This document shows, one piece after another, positions 10,351 through 20,960 of a DNA stretch of 64,000 bases. The first letter of the stretch is position 1. Each line of letters starts with the position of its first letter. The position numbers and the translations under genes are program-made. This DNA is from Capricornis sumatraensis (Eukaryota > Chordata > Mammalia > Artiodactyla > Bovidae). The notes beneath the pieces were generated by a model that saw only the letters and a list, made by a program, of their open reading frames with translations, made no database searches and was not told the DNA's origin. The stretch covers positions 130,772,001 through 130,836,000 of the forward strand of contig NC_091071.1 of NCBI RefSeq assembly GCF_032405125.1, written 5' to 3'.

Positions 10351-12105
10351 CAGTTCAGTTCAGTCACTCAGCGGTGTCCAACTCTTTTTGACACCATGGA
10401 CTGCAGCACACCAGGCTTCCCTGTCCATCACCAACTCTTGGAGTTTTACTCAAATTCATGTCCATCGAGTTGGTGATGCTATCCAACCATCTCATCCTCT
10501 GTTGTCCCCTTCTCTTCCTGCATTCAATATTTCCTAGCATCAGGGTCTTTTCAAATGAGTCAGTTCTTTGAATCAGGTGGCTAAAGTATTGAAGCTTCAG
10601 CTTCAGCATTAGTCCTTCCAATGAATATTCAGGATTGATTTCCTTTAGGACTGACTGGTTTGATTTCTTCTGTCAAGAGTCTTCTCCAAAACCACAGTTC
10701 AAAAACATTAATTCTTTGTCCCTCAGGTTTCTTTATGGTCCAGCTGTCACATCCATACATGACTACTGGAAAAACCATAGCTTTGGCTAAACGGACCTTT
10801 ATCGGGAAACTAATGTCTCTGATTTTAATATGGTGTCTAGAAACAATGGAAACAGTGAAAGAATTTATTTTCTTGGGCTCCAAAATCACTGTGAATGGTG
10901 ACTGTAGCCATGAAATAAAAAGACATTTGCTCCTTGGAAGAAAAGCTATGACAAACATGAAAGTGAAAGTGAAGTCGCTCAGTCGTGTCCGACTCTTTGC
11001 GACCCCATGGACTGTAGCCTATCCAGCACTCTCGCCGGGAAAATCCCATGGATGGAGGAGCCTGATTATTGTTTCCCCATCTATTTGCCATGAAATGATG
11101 GGACCAGATGCCATGATCTTAGTTTTTTGAATGTTGAGCTTTAAGCCAACTTTTTCACTCTCCTCTTTCACTTTCATCAAGAGGCTCTTTAATTCCTCTT
11201 GCTCTCTGCCGTAAGGGTGGTATCATCTGCATATCTGAGGTTATTGGTATTTCTCCCTGCAATCTTGATTTCAGTTTGTGCTTCGTCCAGCCTGGCATTT
11301 TGCATGATCTATTCTGCATATAAGTTAAATAAGCAAGGTGACAATATACAGCCTTGATGTACTCCTTTCCCAATTTGGAACCAGTCCATTGTTCCATATC
11401 CGGTTCTAACTGTTGTTTCCTGACCAGCATGCAGATTTCTCAGGAAGCAGGTGAGGTGTTCTGGTATTCCCTTCTCTTTAAGAATTTTCCACCAGTTTGT
11501 TGTGATCCACACAGTCAAAGGTTTTGGCATAGTCAATAAAACAGAAGTAGAAGTTTTTCTGGAACACTCTTGCTTTTTCTGTGATCCAGTGGATGTTGGC
11601 AGTTTGATCTCTGCCTTTTCTAAAACCAGCTTGAACATCTGGAAATTCTCGGTTCACATACTATAGAAAACTAGCTTGGAGAATTTTGAGTGTTACTTTG
11701 CTAGGGTGTGTGAGATGAGTGCAGTTGTGCGGTAGTTTGAACATTCTTTGGCATTGCCTTTCTTTGGGATTGGAATGAAAACCGACTTTTTCCAACCTGG
11801 TGGCCACTGCTGAGTTTTCCAAATTTGCTGGCATATTGAGTGCAGCACTTTCACAGCATCATCTTTCAGGATTTGAAATAGCTCAACTAGAATTCCATCA
11901 CCTCCACTAGCTTTGTTCATAGTGATTTTTCCTAAGATCCACTTGACTTCACATTCCAGGATGTCTGGCTCTAGGTGAGTGATCACACCATCGTGGTTAT
12001 CTGGGTCATGATGATCTTTTTTGTATCATTCTTCTGTGTATTCTTGCCACCTCTTCTTAATATCTTCTGCTTCTGTTAGGTCCATACCATTTCTGTCCTT
12101 TATTG
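10351..12105 (-). mobile_element. BovB (RTE) copy, 5'-truncated, with an internal inversion
   Basis: The 3' end starts at 10351 (cagttcagttcag). Minus-strand reading gives decayed reverse-transcriptase sequence, with pieces such as HQGCILSPCLFNLYAE and NKASGGDGILVELFQ, broken by stops and frameshifts. Inside, 10841-10956 reads in the opposite direction (+ strand GSKITVNGDCSHEIKR) and is followed by SINE-like sequence at 10957-11064. The 5' end stops within the linker between endonuclease and RT. No clear target-site duplication was found. It is inactive. Confidence 0.85.
10957..11064. mobile_element. SINE fragment that turns back on itself at the BovB inversion boundary
   Basis: The first half (10957-11020) is a Bov-A unit in antisense (gaagtcgctcagtcgtgtcc). 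The second half (about 11036-11064) is the same family in sense (ggaaaatcccatggatgg). The head-to-head chimera sits exactly at the right-hand breakpoint of the inverted BovB segment. Confidence 0.6.
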
Positions 12106-12881
12106 TTTCCAAAGGAAAATAGTATAAAGAAATATGACTCTATATTTTCTTCCAGTGAGTCCTATGATACTAACAAGCATGAATAAACTTCACATCTTGG
12201 TGAAATTGGAGGAAGAACCCCTACCACATGCAAATAAATTAGATTTAGGTGGGAGAGAGGAGAAGAAGCCTACCCTTTATTCACTCCTGCATGGCAAGTG
12301 TCAGACATCAGGAGTATGTTTGATTTGAAGAGGTTTATATTATAAAATCATACATAGAAAAGTCTCAGGTTGTTAAAGAAAATAGATAAAAGAAGAGATA
12401 CAAGTTTGTTTTCCCAGGGGCATCATTGCTGCCATTCCAGTGATAATTTCTGTAAATGCCTTTGTGGCTTCTGTATCAGTAGGGAACATAACCACGACCT
12501 GAGCTCCAACTCTAGGATCCAGGTCAAAGTAAGTTAATACATAGGAAATAAATCAACACTGTCTATTTTTAAATGACCTCTGCCCTGATCATACAGGCTG
12601 TTCCCAGATGATTGGCTTGGGGCTCCTGATAGTGTATTTTAGCCTCAGGATCTACATGGAGTGATTCCTGAGGGGGTGTGTTATTGGACAAACACCTGGG
12701 CATTCTGTTCTCCTGCAGGTAGAAAAGGTTTTCCAACACCTGGATGAAATAGCAGCCATCAGACCCTGAAGAATATTGGCTGTAATTAGTGATGTCTTAA
12801 ATATTGATATTTATTGCCTTTCAGTACCTGGAAGAATTATTAAACTGGTGAATTTAGACCTGTCGTAAACAATTTGCAACT
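12106..12881. other. Intergenic DNA, no gene recognised
   Basis: No supported ORF or recognisable repeat. Confidence 0.35.
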
Positions 12882-13005
12882 GTTTTTTTTTTTTTTTTCC
12901 CTGCTGTGAGGCTTGCAGGATCCCAGTTCTGCAACCAGGGATTGTACCAAGGACCAAGGCAGTGAAAATATAGAATATTAATCACTAGGCCACCAGGGAA
13001 CTCTC
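12882..13005 (-). mobile_element. CHR-type tRNA-Glu SINE, antisense
   Basis: A poly-T run (12882-12898) is followed by the antisense CHR body ('ggcttgcaggatcccagtt', 'aaccagggattgtaccaagg') and the antisense head ending 'aggccaccagggaactctc'. CHR SINEs are typical of cetartiodactyls. Confidence 0.75.
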
Positions 13006-13190
13006 ATTTTTATAGTACTGTTATTATGAAATGGAGTATCCTTGTACTTAGAAATAAAATTAGTTGATTTTTATGTTTAATTACTAAAACATAAGGGATT
13101 AAGAAATGCCTGTCAAGAAAAGGAGAATCTTGAGTTTTAAGAGGTTGTATTAAGTTTTGGTTATCTTTTATTGACTTAGCATATGTTTTG

Positions 13191-13400
13191 CTGTTGTTGT
13201 TTAGTTGCTCAGTCATGTCCGACTCTGTGACTCCATGGACTATAGCTTACCAGGCTCCTCTGTTTATGTTGTCTTCAGGCAAGAATACTAGAGTGGGTTG
13301 TCATCTCTTTCTCCAGGGGATCTTCCCAAACCAGAGATCGAACCCATATCTCCTGCACTGGCAGGCAGATTCTTTATTACTGAGCCATCTGGAAAACCAG
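13191..13400 (-). mobile_element. Bov-tA SINE, antisense
   Basis: It runs from 'gtttagttgctcagtcatgt' through 'ggatcttcccaaaccagag' to the antisense tRNA head ending 'gagccatctggaaaacc'. Boundaries are approximate. Confidence 0.75.
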
Positions 13401-13563
13401 TATATATTTGCTCTACCATAATATTTTCCCTACAAATTACCCTACAAATCTCTTTTTTTCTAACAAATCTAAATGATTAATGTGTGTTGGGGAGTTCTGT
13501 GACTGAATATAAAGATATATGTGGCTCCTCTGAAAATGTTGTACTTATATTTCAATGCATCTT

Positions 13564-14206
13564 TGTTGTTGTTCAGTCGGTAAGTTGTGCCCGACTTTTT
13601 GCGACTCCATGGACTGCAACATGCCAGGCTTCCCTGCCTTTCACTATCTCCTTGACTTCGCTAAAATTCATGTTCATTGAATCAGTGATGCCATCCGACC
13701 ATCTCATCCTCTGTCGCCCCCTTCTCCTTTTGCCCTCAGTCTTTCCTAGCATCAGGGTCTTTTCCAATGAGTCGACTCTGGAGAAAGGAAAAGATATACC
13801 CAACTGAGTGCACTGTTCCAGAGAATAGCAAGGAGAGATAAGAAAGCTTCTTATGTGAACAGTGCAAAGAAATAGAGGAAAAGAATAGAATGGGAAAGAC
13901 TAGAGATCTTTCCAAGAAAATTGGAGATACCAAGGGAACATTTCATGCAAAGATGGGCACAATAAAGGACAGAAACAGTAAGGACCTAACAAGCAGAAGA
14001 GATTAAAAAGAGGTGGCAAGAATACACAGGGGAACTGTACAAAAAAGGTCTTAATGACCTGGGTAACCATGATGCTGTTGTTACTCACCTAGAGCCAGAT
14101 ATCCTGGAGTGTGAAGTCAAGTGGGTCTTAGGAAGCATTACTATGAACAAAGCTAGTGAAGGTGATGAAATTCTAGTTGAGCTATTTAAAATCCTAAAAT
14201 GCTGAT
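13564..14206 (-). mobile_element. BovB 3' end joined to an inverted BovB 5' piece
   Basis: 13564-13780 is the BovB 3' end on the minus strand. Directly after, 13781-14206 is BovB coding sequence in the opposite (+) direction, with recognisable pieces of the endonuclease-RT linker (EEKNRMGKTRDLSK-like, then a THLEPDILECEVKW stretch) and stops. An inverted 5' piece next to a normal 3' piece is the pattern made by twin priming; two independent insertions are the alternative. Confidence 0.75.
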
Positions 14207-14319
14207 ATTAAGAGAAGAGGTAGTTGTGCCTAATGTGAGTGGTTCCAGATTTGAAGGAGTGGTTCTTCAGAATAGGTGAAGTCTCTAGGACCATCACGAG
14301 ACTTGTACGCTATGAGAAC

Positions 14320-14455
14320 CTTGTGTAGTAGGAAGAACCACAAGCTTTGAAGTTGTCTGGGACTCCTATCCTGGTTCTGTCACTCTGAGCAAGTGAATTG
14401 ACTCTTTTGACCCTTAGTTTCCTTATCTGTAAAGTGGAGATCAGATTTCTTCATT
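14320..14455 (+). repeat. MIR-type ancient SINE
   Basis: It contains the MIR core phrases 'cctggttctgtcactctgag' and 'agtttccttatctgtaaagt' in sense. Old and diverged, without visible duplications. Confidence 0.65.
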
Positions 14456-16062
14456 GAGGATTATCTGGTCCATATTAACAGAAAGAAATTATAAGTTCTC
14501 TTTCCAAATGTGATTTCTTGGTAATGTATGGAAAGTCTTACTATTCTCACTGGATTTTTCTTAGGCCCACAGTTCTGGAGTGACTAACCTGAACTAGAAG
14601 GACTACCTTGACATATCCGGTCTTTGATTCTGTCCTCTGTATTTTCAGGTTTGCTGGATCTGGCTAGGTTCCCATCAGTTGTTTTTTAGTCCAGTTCTTG
14701 ATTTCATGTTACTCCAGTTTATTCTAATTTTGCCACTGCTTGTTTTGGATCTGCTCTGATTTTTGCCCTAGAATGGAGTTCTAGGATCCTTAGTGATAAG
14801 AAGTTCTTAGTGACAGAGCCATTTTTGTTCATCAGAAGCAGTTGTTTTATTCAGTCAGAGGACTGCAAAGGTAAAGATTCTGTCCACAAGTATTTAGTAA
14901 GCACTTACTCTGTACCAGGCATGGTTCTGGGAGCTAGAAATACAGTGATGAACAAAATAGGCTTTTATGCACATGGAGATTGTATTGTGGGGCAGAGACA
15001 GGAGGGCAGTGTGACAGACTATATAGAGAAACGACTCCCTGGACAGGACTGTTTATTTACAGTGATAAAATCCTATGAGAAAACAAAACTGAGTAATATG
15101 CATAACATAGTATGTGTGTGAGATTGAAGGAGCAGCTTGAAATTTGTGGTTAGAGAAGGCTTCTCTGAGGTGGTGATGTTTGAATTGACAATTTATGATT
15201 CTTATTCACATCCCTTCTGCCATTCCCCCCACTCAGCTTCCAATTTGCCCATCAAGTGATTGTCACATTACTTGGTGAAAGATTGGATGGCAGGAGCTGT
15301 GAGTGATAGTAACTTGCAGAGTTTTTCTTTTTTTTTAATGAAGGTGTAGGAATGTGGCTATGGTTGCTGACCTAAACGAATCTGGTTAACCTTTCTCTCA
15401 GTCTTGCCAGTGGGGCCAGATTAGAATCTGTGCCTGGATAGGAGCAGGTTCAATGGAGAGTTCTTTTTAGTTTTTAACTGAAAATATGAATATCAGGAGA
15501 AGCCTTCTGAGCTTATGCTAGAGGACCACAGAGTGAAATCTGCTAGATCAAGGTCCATCTGTATTCTCACAGCATAATATATAGACAACAGTCTTTATGA
15601 ACAGATGCTCAGAGCAAAGATTCAGAGGTGTGTGTATGTACGTGTTTGCCTTCACGTGAGGCTGAGACAGAATGCTGTTAAGGGAGAAAAGAGATGAGAA
15701 TAACTGGACATTATCTAGTTGAAACAAGAAAAATTTTGTATACTGCCTGCTATACTTTCTAGTTTATTTTTTTGAAGATCACTGACTATAAAAATTAGTA
15801 GGGTGACACTAATTTTGATATCAAAAATATTATTAAGGTCATATACATAAATGATTTACATCAGAAATCCCTGGAAATATATTAATATTGTAGAACAAGA
15901 CAGAGATAACCACAGTTTTACATTTCTCAGGACAACCCAAAAGTGGAATTTTTATTAGGGAAACAGAAAGATGAAGCTCTGAAAGCAACTGTAGAAGACT
16001 CAAATGAAACATAATAATACTTGAATATCAAAGAAAAACAGTGATAGTTTAAAATAGAGTAT
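14456..16062. other. Intergenic DNA, no gene recognised
   Basis: About 14887-15060 contains 'agcacttactctgtaccagg' and 'acagtgatgaacaaaatagg', wording seen in a common ancient mammalian repeat I cannot name reliably. The remainder is unassigned. Confidence 0.35.
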
Positions 16063-16073
16063 ATTTGTGAGTA

Positions 16074-16198
16074 TGTCAGTGAAGTTGCTCAGTCATGTCT
16101 GACTCTTTGCAATCCCATGAACTGTAGCCTACCAGGCTCCTCCATTCATGGAATTTTCCAGGTAAGAGTACTGGAGTGGGTTGCCATTTCCTTCTCCA
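16074..16198 (-). mobile_element. Bov-A type SINE monomer with target-site duplication
   Basis: A single antisense BovB-tail unit (gttgctcagtcatgtctgac to ggttgccatttccttctcc) is flanked by ATTTGTGAGTA at 16063-16073 and 16199-16209. Confidence 0.85.
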
Positions 16199-16265
16199 AT
16201 TTGTGAGTAGAGCAAGTAACAATATTTCTTATGAAGGCAAAGGACATGTATGGTCATTTTATGAG

Positions 16266-16470
16266 CTTTCCTGTTAGCTCAGTCGGTAAACAATACTGCC
16301 TGCAGTGCAGGAGACTCTGGTTTGATTCTTGGGTCAGGAAGATCCCCTGAAGAAGGAAATGGCAACTCTGGTGTTCTTGCCTGGAAAATCTTATGGATCG
16401 GGGAGCCTGGAGGGCTATAGTCCATGGGGTCACAAGAGTTGGACACAGCTTAGTGAGTAAACCACCACCA
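16266..16470 (+). mobile_element. Bov-tA SINE
   Basis: tRNA-derived head at 16266 ('ctttcctgttagctcagtcgg') followed by the standard tail ending 'gttggacacagcttagtgag', then a short CCA-rich run. Sense strand is +. Confidence 0.8.
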
Positions 16471-16536
16471 CCATGATCGTTTTAAATGTGGGTGCCCTTT
16501 TACGTCCTTCCTTTAGTCTGTGGATTATAAGGGCAG

Positions 16537-16968
16537 TTCAGTTCAGTTGCTCTGTCGTGTCTGACTCTTTGTGACCCCATGGACTGCAGGACACCAGCCT
16601 TCCCTGTCCATCACCAACTCCCGGAGCTTACTCAAACTCATGTCCATCGAGTGGGTGATGCCATCCAACCATCTTATCCTCTGTTGTCCCCTTCTCCTGC
16701 CCTCAATCTTTCCCAGCATCAGGGTCTTTTCAAATGAGTCAGTTCTTCGCATCAGGTGGCCAAAGGATTGGAGTTTCAGCTTCAGCATCAGTCCTTCCAA
16801 TGAATATTCAGGACTGATCTCCTTTAGGATGGACTGATTTGATTTCCTTGCAGTCCAAGAGACTCTCAAGAGTCTTCTCCAACACCACAGTTCAAAAGCA
16901 TCAATTCTCTGGTGCTCAGCTTTCTTTATAGTCCAACTCTCACTTCCATACATGGGTTATAACATGGG
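16537..16968 (-). mobile_element. BovB 3' fragment with target-site duplication
   Basis: About 430 bp of the BovB C-terminal coding region and 3' UTR on the minus strand; a translated piece reads YGSESWTIKKAEHQRIDAFE. Flanks TTATAAGGGCAG (16525-16536) and TTATAACGGCAG (16969-16980) match at 11 of 12 bases. Confidence 0.85.
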
Positions 16969-16980
16969 TTATAACGGCAG

Positions 16981-17580
16981 ATCGGTTGAAAGGAAACATT
17001 GAATTTTCTCTCTTGTATTTTTCATCTGAGAAAAAAAGAAAAAATCCATCACTTTTATGATGCAGTTCTCAGAATCTCACTAGAGGGTGGTGTTGATCTA
17101 TAACCAGAGGTTGCTAATCTGGTACATTCATTAGTAGGCTGCACTTATATTTAAAGAAAAGGTAAAATGAAGCCTTTTCAGTCTTCCCTAAAAGTTGGTA
17201 AATGTCAAGTCTGAAAACTCCCAAGGGCCTCTTCCAGTTCTGGCTTCTTGCAGCCCCAGAGGAGCCAGATAAAGTAGTGAAGAGATTACTCGAGGAGTTA
17301 AGTGGCAGATTCTAATTTAAGCTCCTGCTAACTAGTAGACAAGAAATTAAAGCTTTCTGGGCCTTCTTCTCATTTAGGGGGAAAAAAAAGGCCTGTTCTA
17401 GATGATCTCTACATCTCCTTCTATCTCTGAAATTCTGATATTCTAACACATTCTGAGTCTGAAGGCTGAAGAATTTCTCCTGTTCTTAGTCAAAGGAACA
17501 AGTAACATTGCAAATTATAAAATTATTAATAATTAGAAATAACAATGTTATAAATGAGATTTAACATAGATTCTAATATT
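16981..17580. other. Intergenic DNA, no gene recognised
   Basis: No supported ORF or repeat. Confidence 0.35.
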
Positions 17581-19050
17581 CAGTTCAGTTGCTCAGTTGT
17601 GTCCAACTCTTTGTGACCCCATGAACTGCACCACGCCAGGCCTCCCTGTCCAACACCAACTGCTGGAGTCCACCCAAACCCATGTCCATCGAGTCGGTGA
17701 TGCCATCCAACCATCTCATCCTCTGTCGTCCCCTTCTCCTCCTGCCCTCAATCTTTCCCAGCATCAGGGGCTTTTCCAATGAGTCAGCTCTTCACATCAG
17801 GTGGCCAAAGGATTGGAGTTTTAGCTTCAACATCAGTCCTTCCAATGAACACCCAGGACTGATCTCCTTTAGGATGGACTGGTTGGATCTCCTTGTAGTC
17901 CAAGGGACTCTCAGCAGTCTTCTCCAACACCACAGTTCAAAAGCATCAATTCTTTGGCGCTGAGCTTTCTTTATAGTCCAACTCTCACATCCATACATGA
18001 CCACTGGAAAAACCATAGCCTTGACTAGATGTACCTTTGTTGCCAAAGTAATGTCTCTGCTTTTTAATATGCTGTCTAGGTTGGTCATAACTTTCCTTCC
18101 AAGGAGTAAGCGTCTTTTAATTTCATGGCTGCAATCACCATCTGCAGTGATTTTGGAACCCAGAAAAATAAAGTCAGCCACTGTTTCCACTGTTTCCCCA
18201 TCTATTTCCCTTGAAGTGATGGGACCAGATGCCATGATCTTAGTTTTCTGAGTGTTGAGTTTAAGCCAACTTTTTCACTCTCCTCTTTCACTTTCATCAA
18301 GAGGCTTTTGAGTTCCTCTTCACTTTCTGCCATAAGGGTGGTGTCATCTACATATCTGAGGTTATTGATATTTCTCCCGGCAATCTTGAGTCCAGCTTGT
18401 GCTTCTTCCAGCCCAGCATTTCTCATGATGTACTCTGCATAGAAGTTAAATAAGCAGGGTGACAATATACAGCCTTGACCTACTCCTTTTCCTATTTGGA
18501 ACCAGTCTGTCGTTCCATGTCCAGTTCTAACTGTTGCTTCCTGACCTGCATACAGGTTTCTCAGGAGGGAGGTCAGGTGGTCTGGTATGCCCATCTGTTT
18601 CAGAATTGTCCACAGTTTATTGTGATCCACACAGTCAAAGGCTTTGGCATAGTCAATAAAGCAGAACTAGATGTTTTTCTGGAACTCTTTTGCTTTTTCG
18701 ATGACCCAGCGGATGTTGGCAATTTGATCTCTGGTTCCTCTGCCTTTTCTAAAACCAGCTTGAACATCTGGAATTTCACGGTTCAAGTATTGCTGAAGCC
18801 TGGCTTGGAGAATTTTAAGCATCACTTTACATGCGAGTGAGATGAGTGCAATTCTGTGGCAGTTTGAACATTCTTTGGCATTGCCTTTCTTTGGGATTGG
18901 AATGAAAACTGATCTTTTCCAGTCCTGTGGCCACTGCTGAGTTTTCCAAATTTGCTGGCATATTGAATGCAGCACTTTCACAGCATCGTCTTTGAAGATT
19001 TGAAATAGCTCAACTGGAATTCCATCACCTCCACTAGCTTTGTTCATAGT
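17581..19050 (-). mobile_element. BovB copy with reverse-transcriptase core, 5'-truncated
   Basis: This is 1.47 kb of BovB on the minus strand. Recognisable RT pieces include NKASGGDGIPVELFQI, IPIPKKGNAKECSN and FRKGRGTRDQIANIRW; the catalytic motif is YVDD (motif C), followed by TTLMAESEEELKSLL. The reading frame is broken between 18202 and 19047, and the 5' half (endonuclease) is absent, so it cannot move by itself. It lies 1.6 kb upstream of the PLCL1 start codon, in antisense to it. Confidence 0.9.
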
Positions 19051-19315
19051 AATGCAGAAAGTCTTTTAAATTAAAATACCAAAACTTACTAGGGAATCTC
19101 AGAGCCATCCTTTTTTCATCTATCTGAGAATTCTGTTGATAATTCCTGTGCCTTAATGAATCATTCAAGGATATCTTTTGCTTGCTAACTTGCAGGAAAT
19201 AAACAAAATATATTTACATAGGATTATCTAGAGAGAGGAAGTTGAACCATTCATTATCAAGTGTTTTAGGATAGAGATTAAGTCCCTTACCTCACCTTGC
19301 ACTTAGCCAACATGC
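19051..19315. other. Intergenic DNA, nothing recognised
   Basis: No gene or repeat recognised. Confidence 0.3.
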
Positions 19316-19326
19316 ATCCTATATGT

Positions 19327-19503
19327 CCTTTCATACTGTTCATGGGGACGACAGAGGACGAGATGGTTGAGTGGCATCACTGACTCAATGGATATGAATT
19401 TGAGCAAGCTCCGGGAGAGGGTGAAGGACAGGGAAGCCTGGTGTGCTGCAGTCCATGGGGTCACAAAGAGTCGGACACCTTTGAGTTGACCGAACAACAA
19501 CAA
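19327..19503 (+). mobile_element. BovB 3' end fragment, the only clear sense copy
   Basis: About 175 bp of the BovB 3' end in + orientation ('gatatgaatttgagcaagct', 'tggggtcacaaagagtcgg') with a CAA-rich tail. Flanks ATCCTATATGT (19316-19326) and ATCCTGTATGT (19504-19514) form a one-mismatch duplication. Confidence 0.8.
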
Positions 19504-20019
19504 ATCCTGTATGTGGTTTGTGAGGAGTCATTCTTTACATGGGTTTAGTTGGTTCTGTTTCCTATTACCCTCGTGTTATCTAATTCCCTTTCCTTGTCAT
19601 ATTTATTAACAGTGCTGAGTGAACTGAAGATTTTTGCATGGAACCTGAAGCAAATTATCCAACAGCAGGGTTCCAGGAAACCCTGGTTTATCTCTGCACG
19701 GACTTAACTTCTAAAGGTGAGAGTCTGCAGTTAATGCCTGATGGTTTGAAGTCACCCCAAAGGCACTGACATTAACACTCAACACCCCATTTCTTCCAAA
19801 TTGCTTTGCTTTGCAAATGAAGGTTTCTTTTCCCCTCACCTCTACCCCACCCCCCGATTTCGATGCATCTCCAGGGTCGTGTCGAACATCTAAACTTCTC
19901 AAAATGCACGCACACGCGAGCGTGCTCTCACACCCCACTCGAGTACACGAGCCCGGCTGGGCCGGCTCCCAGTTAGAGAACACATTCCATTCTTCGTGCT
20001 CGGGCACACCCCTCCGCAG

Positions 20020-20092
20020 TGGGGATTGGTCGGGCCGACCCCCTGTCGGCGAGGCGAGGCTCCTAAGAGGCCCAGACGCCTGCCAATCCCCA
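20020..20092. promoter_or_regulatory. Inverted pair of CCAAT boxes
   Basis: TGGGGATTGG at 20020-20029 and its exact reverse complement CCAATCCCCA at 20083-20092 form a 10-bp inverted repeat, with CCAAT cores at 20025-20029 (minus) and 20083-20087 (plus), 53 bp apart. CCAAT boxes in CpG-island promoters are commonly bound by NF-Y; binding here is inferred only. Confidence 0.5.
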
Positions 20093-20463
20093 CGGGCTGT
20101 CAAAACAAGTCTTCCCTCCCTGTCACAACAGAGCGGAGTGGAGGTCGCCGCCGCCGCCGCCGCACTTCCTGGGGCCGCTGCGCCGCGGTCCCTGGGCAGG
20201 TGGCGGGTGCCCCGGGCAGCGGTCGCCGGGCTCCAGCCCTTTTCAGGCCGCGCGCGTCCCGGCCTCTGCGGCCGCCCGGCCAGGCGCCCGGTGCCTTTTG
20301 TCTGGCGCAGAGCGGGCGTGTGCATCACATTTCGGACACCTCCCTCTCCTTGTCGTCTCTCCTCCCTCCTGCTCACATCTTCTCCGCCGTCCCCGCCACC
20401 CCTCCACCCGCCGCGGACTGCCAGCCTCCTGGACCAAAGCCCGCGGACGTCTCTACTCGAGCG

Positions 20464-20484
20464 ATGCCTCCTCTCCAGAAAGTT

Positions 20485-20516
<32 letters not shown>

Positions 20517-20529
20517 AACCGGGCGGTGA
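20464..20529 (+). other. Upstream ORF in the PLCL1 leader encoding a poly-alanine peptide
   Basis: ATG at 20464, stop TGA at 20527-20529, 21 residues: MPPLQKV, then eleven alanines, then TGR. The alanines are encoded by the (GCC)n tract. It lies in a different frame from the main ORF and ends 112 bases before its ATG. It would act on PLCL1 translation only if transcription starts upstream of 20464, which is not shown here. Confidence 0.55.
20485..20516 (+). repeat. (GCC)n trinucleotide repeat, about 10.7 units
   Basis: Uninterrupted GCC units over 32 bases in the presumed 5' leader of PLCL1. In the frame of the main ORF the tract would read poly-proline, in the upstream ORF poly-alanine. A shorter GCC run lies at about 20148-20163. 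Confidence 0.95.
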
Positions 20530-20641
20530 AACAAAGTCTGGCCGGGCCGCCTCCCGGTGCAAGAGCGCACCCGTGCCCAGCGGCTGCACTTCGCTGCCGG
20601 GCGTGCCGCCTCCCCACGGGGAGCCCGAACCGCGCTCGGCC

Positions 20642-20884
20642 ATGGCCGAGGGTGCAGCCAGCAGGGAGGGTTCAGCGCCGCCTGACGCGGCCGGGAGCGA
20701 AGACGACCCCCGGGTGGGCCCGGATGCCACCTCCGGGGACTGCGTGGCGGCGGCCCCTGGGGGCCGGTGGAGGGACCGTCGCAGTGGGGTCGCCCTGCCC
20801 GGAGCTGCGGGGCCCCCAGCGGACAGCGAGGCCGCCCTCCTGGAGGCTGCGCGGGCGACCCCTCGGCGCAGCAGCATCATCAAG
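20642..20884 (+). CDS. PLCL1: PLCL1 coding exon 1 (phospholipase C-like 1, PRIP-1), N-terminal part
   Basis: PLCL1 is a catalytically inactive relative of phospholipase C delta. It binds inositol polyphosphates, protein phosphatase 1 and GABA-A receptor associated proteins in the cytosol and at membranes. This exon encodes the first 81 residues, an unstructured region that starts MAEGAASREG and ends RATPRRSSIIK. The motifs DDPRVGPDA, RDRRSGVALPGAAG and LLEAARATPRRSSIIK match human PLCL1 as I remember it, and PLCL2 also has the RRSSIIK ending. The exon is 243 bases, phase 0, and ends CAAG before the donor GTAAGC. The ATG (20642-20644) is in a strong Kozak context (GGCCATGG). The same frame stays open for 831 bases upstream to an ATG at 19811, but that part has no recognised homology. 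Later exons with the PH, EF-hand, X/Y and C2 domains are outside the window. Confidence 0.93.
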
Positions 20885-20960
20885 GTAAGCGAGGCCCCGC
20901 GGCCGCGGGAGCTTGGCTGTGGGTGGGCGGTGGGTGGGTCGTGGGGCTGGGGCAGGATGT

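Larger units (their letters stand above)
19840..20960. promoter_or_regulatory. PLCL1: CpG island and presumed PLCL1 promoter
   Basis: GC content and CpG density rise sharply from about 19840 and fall after about 20960, against an AT-rich background on both sides. The island covers the presumed promoter, the 5' leader, exon 1 and the splice donor. I see no TATA box at a fitting place, which agrees with a CpG-island type promoter with dispersed starts. The transcription start cannot be fixed from sequence. Confidence 0.85.

Noticed and set aside
20298..20888. 196-residue + ORF in another frame over exon 1
   Set aside because: Overlapping frame of PLCL1 exon 1; arginine-rich shadow without homology.
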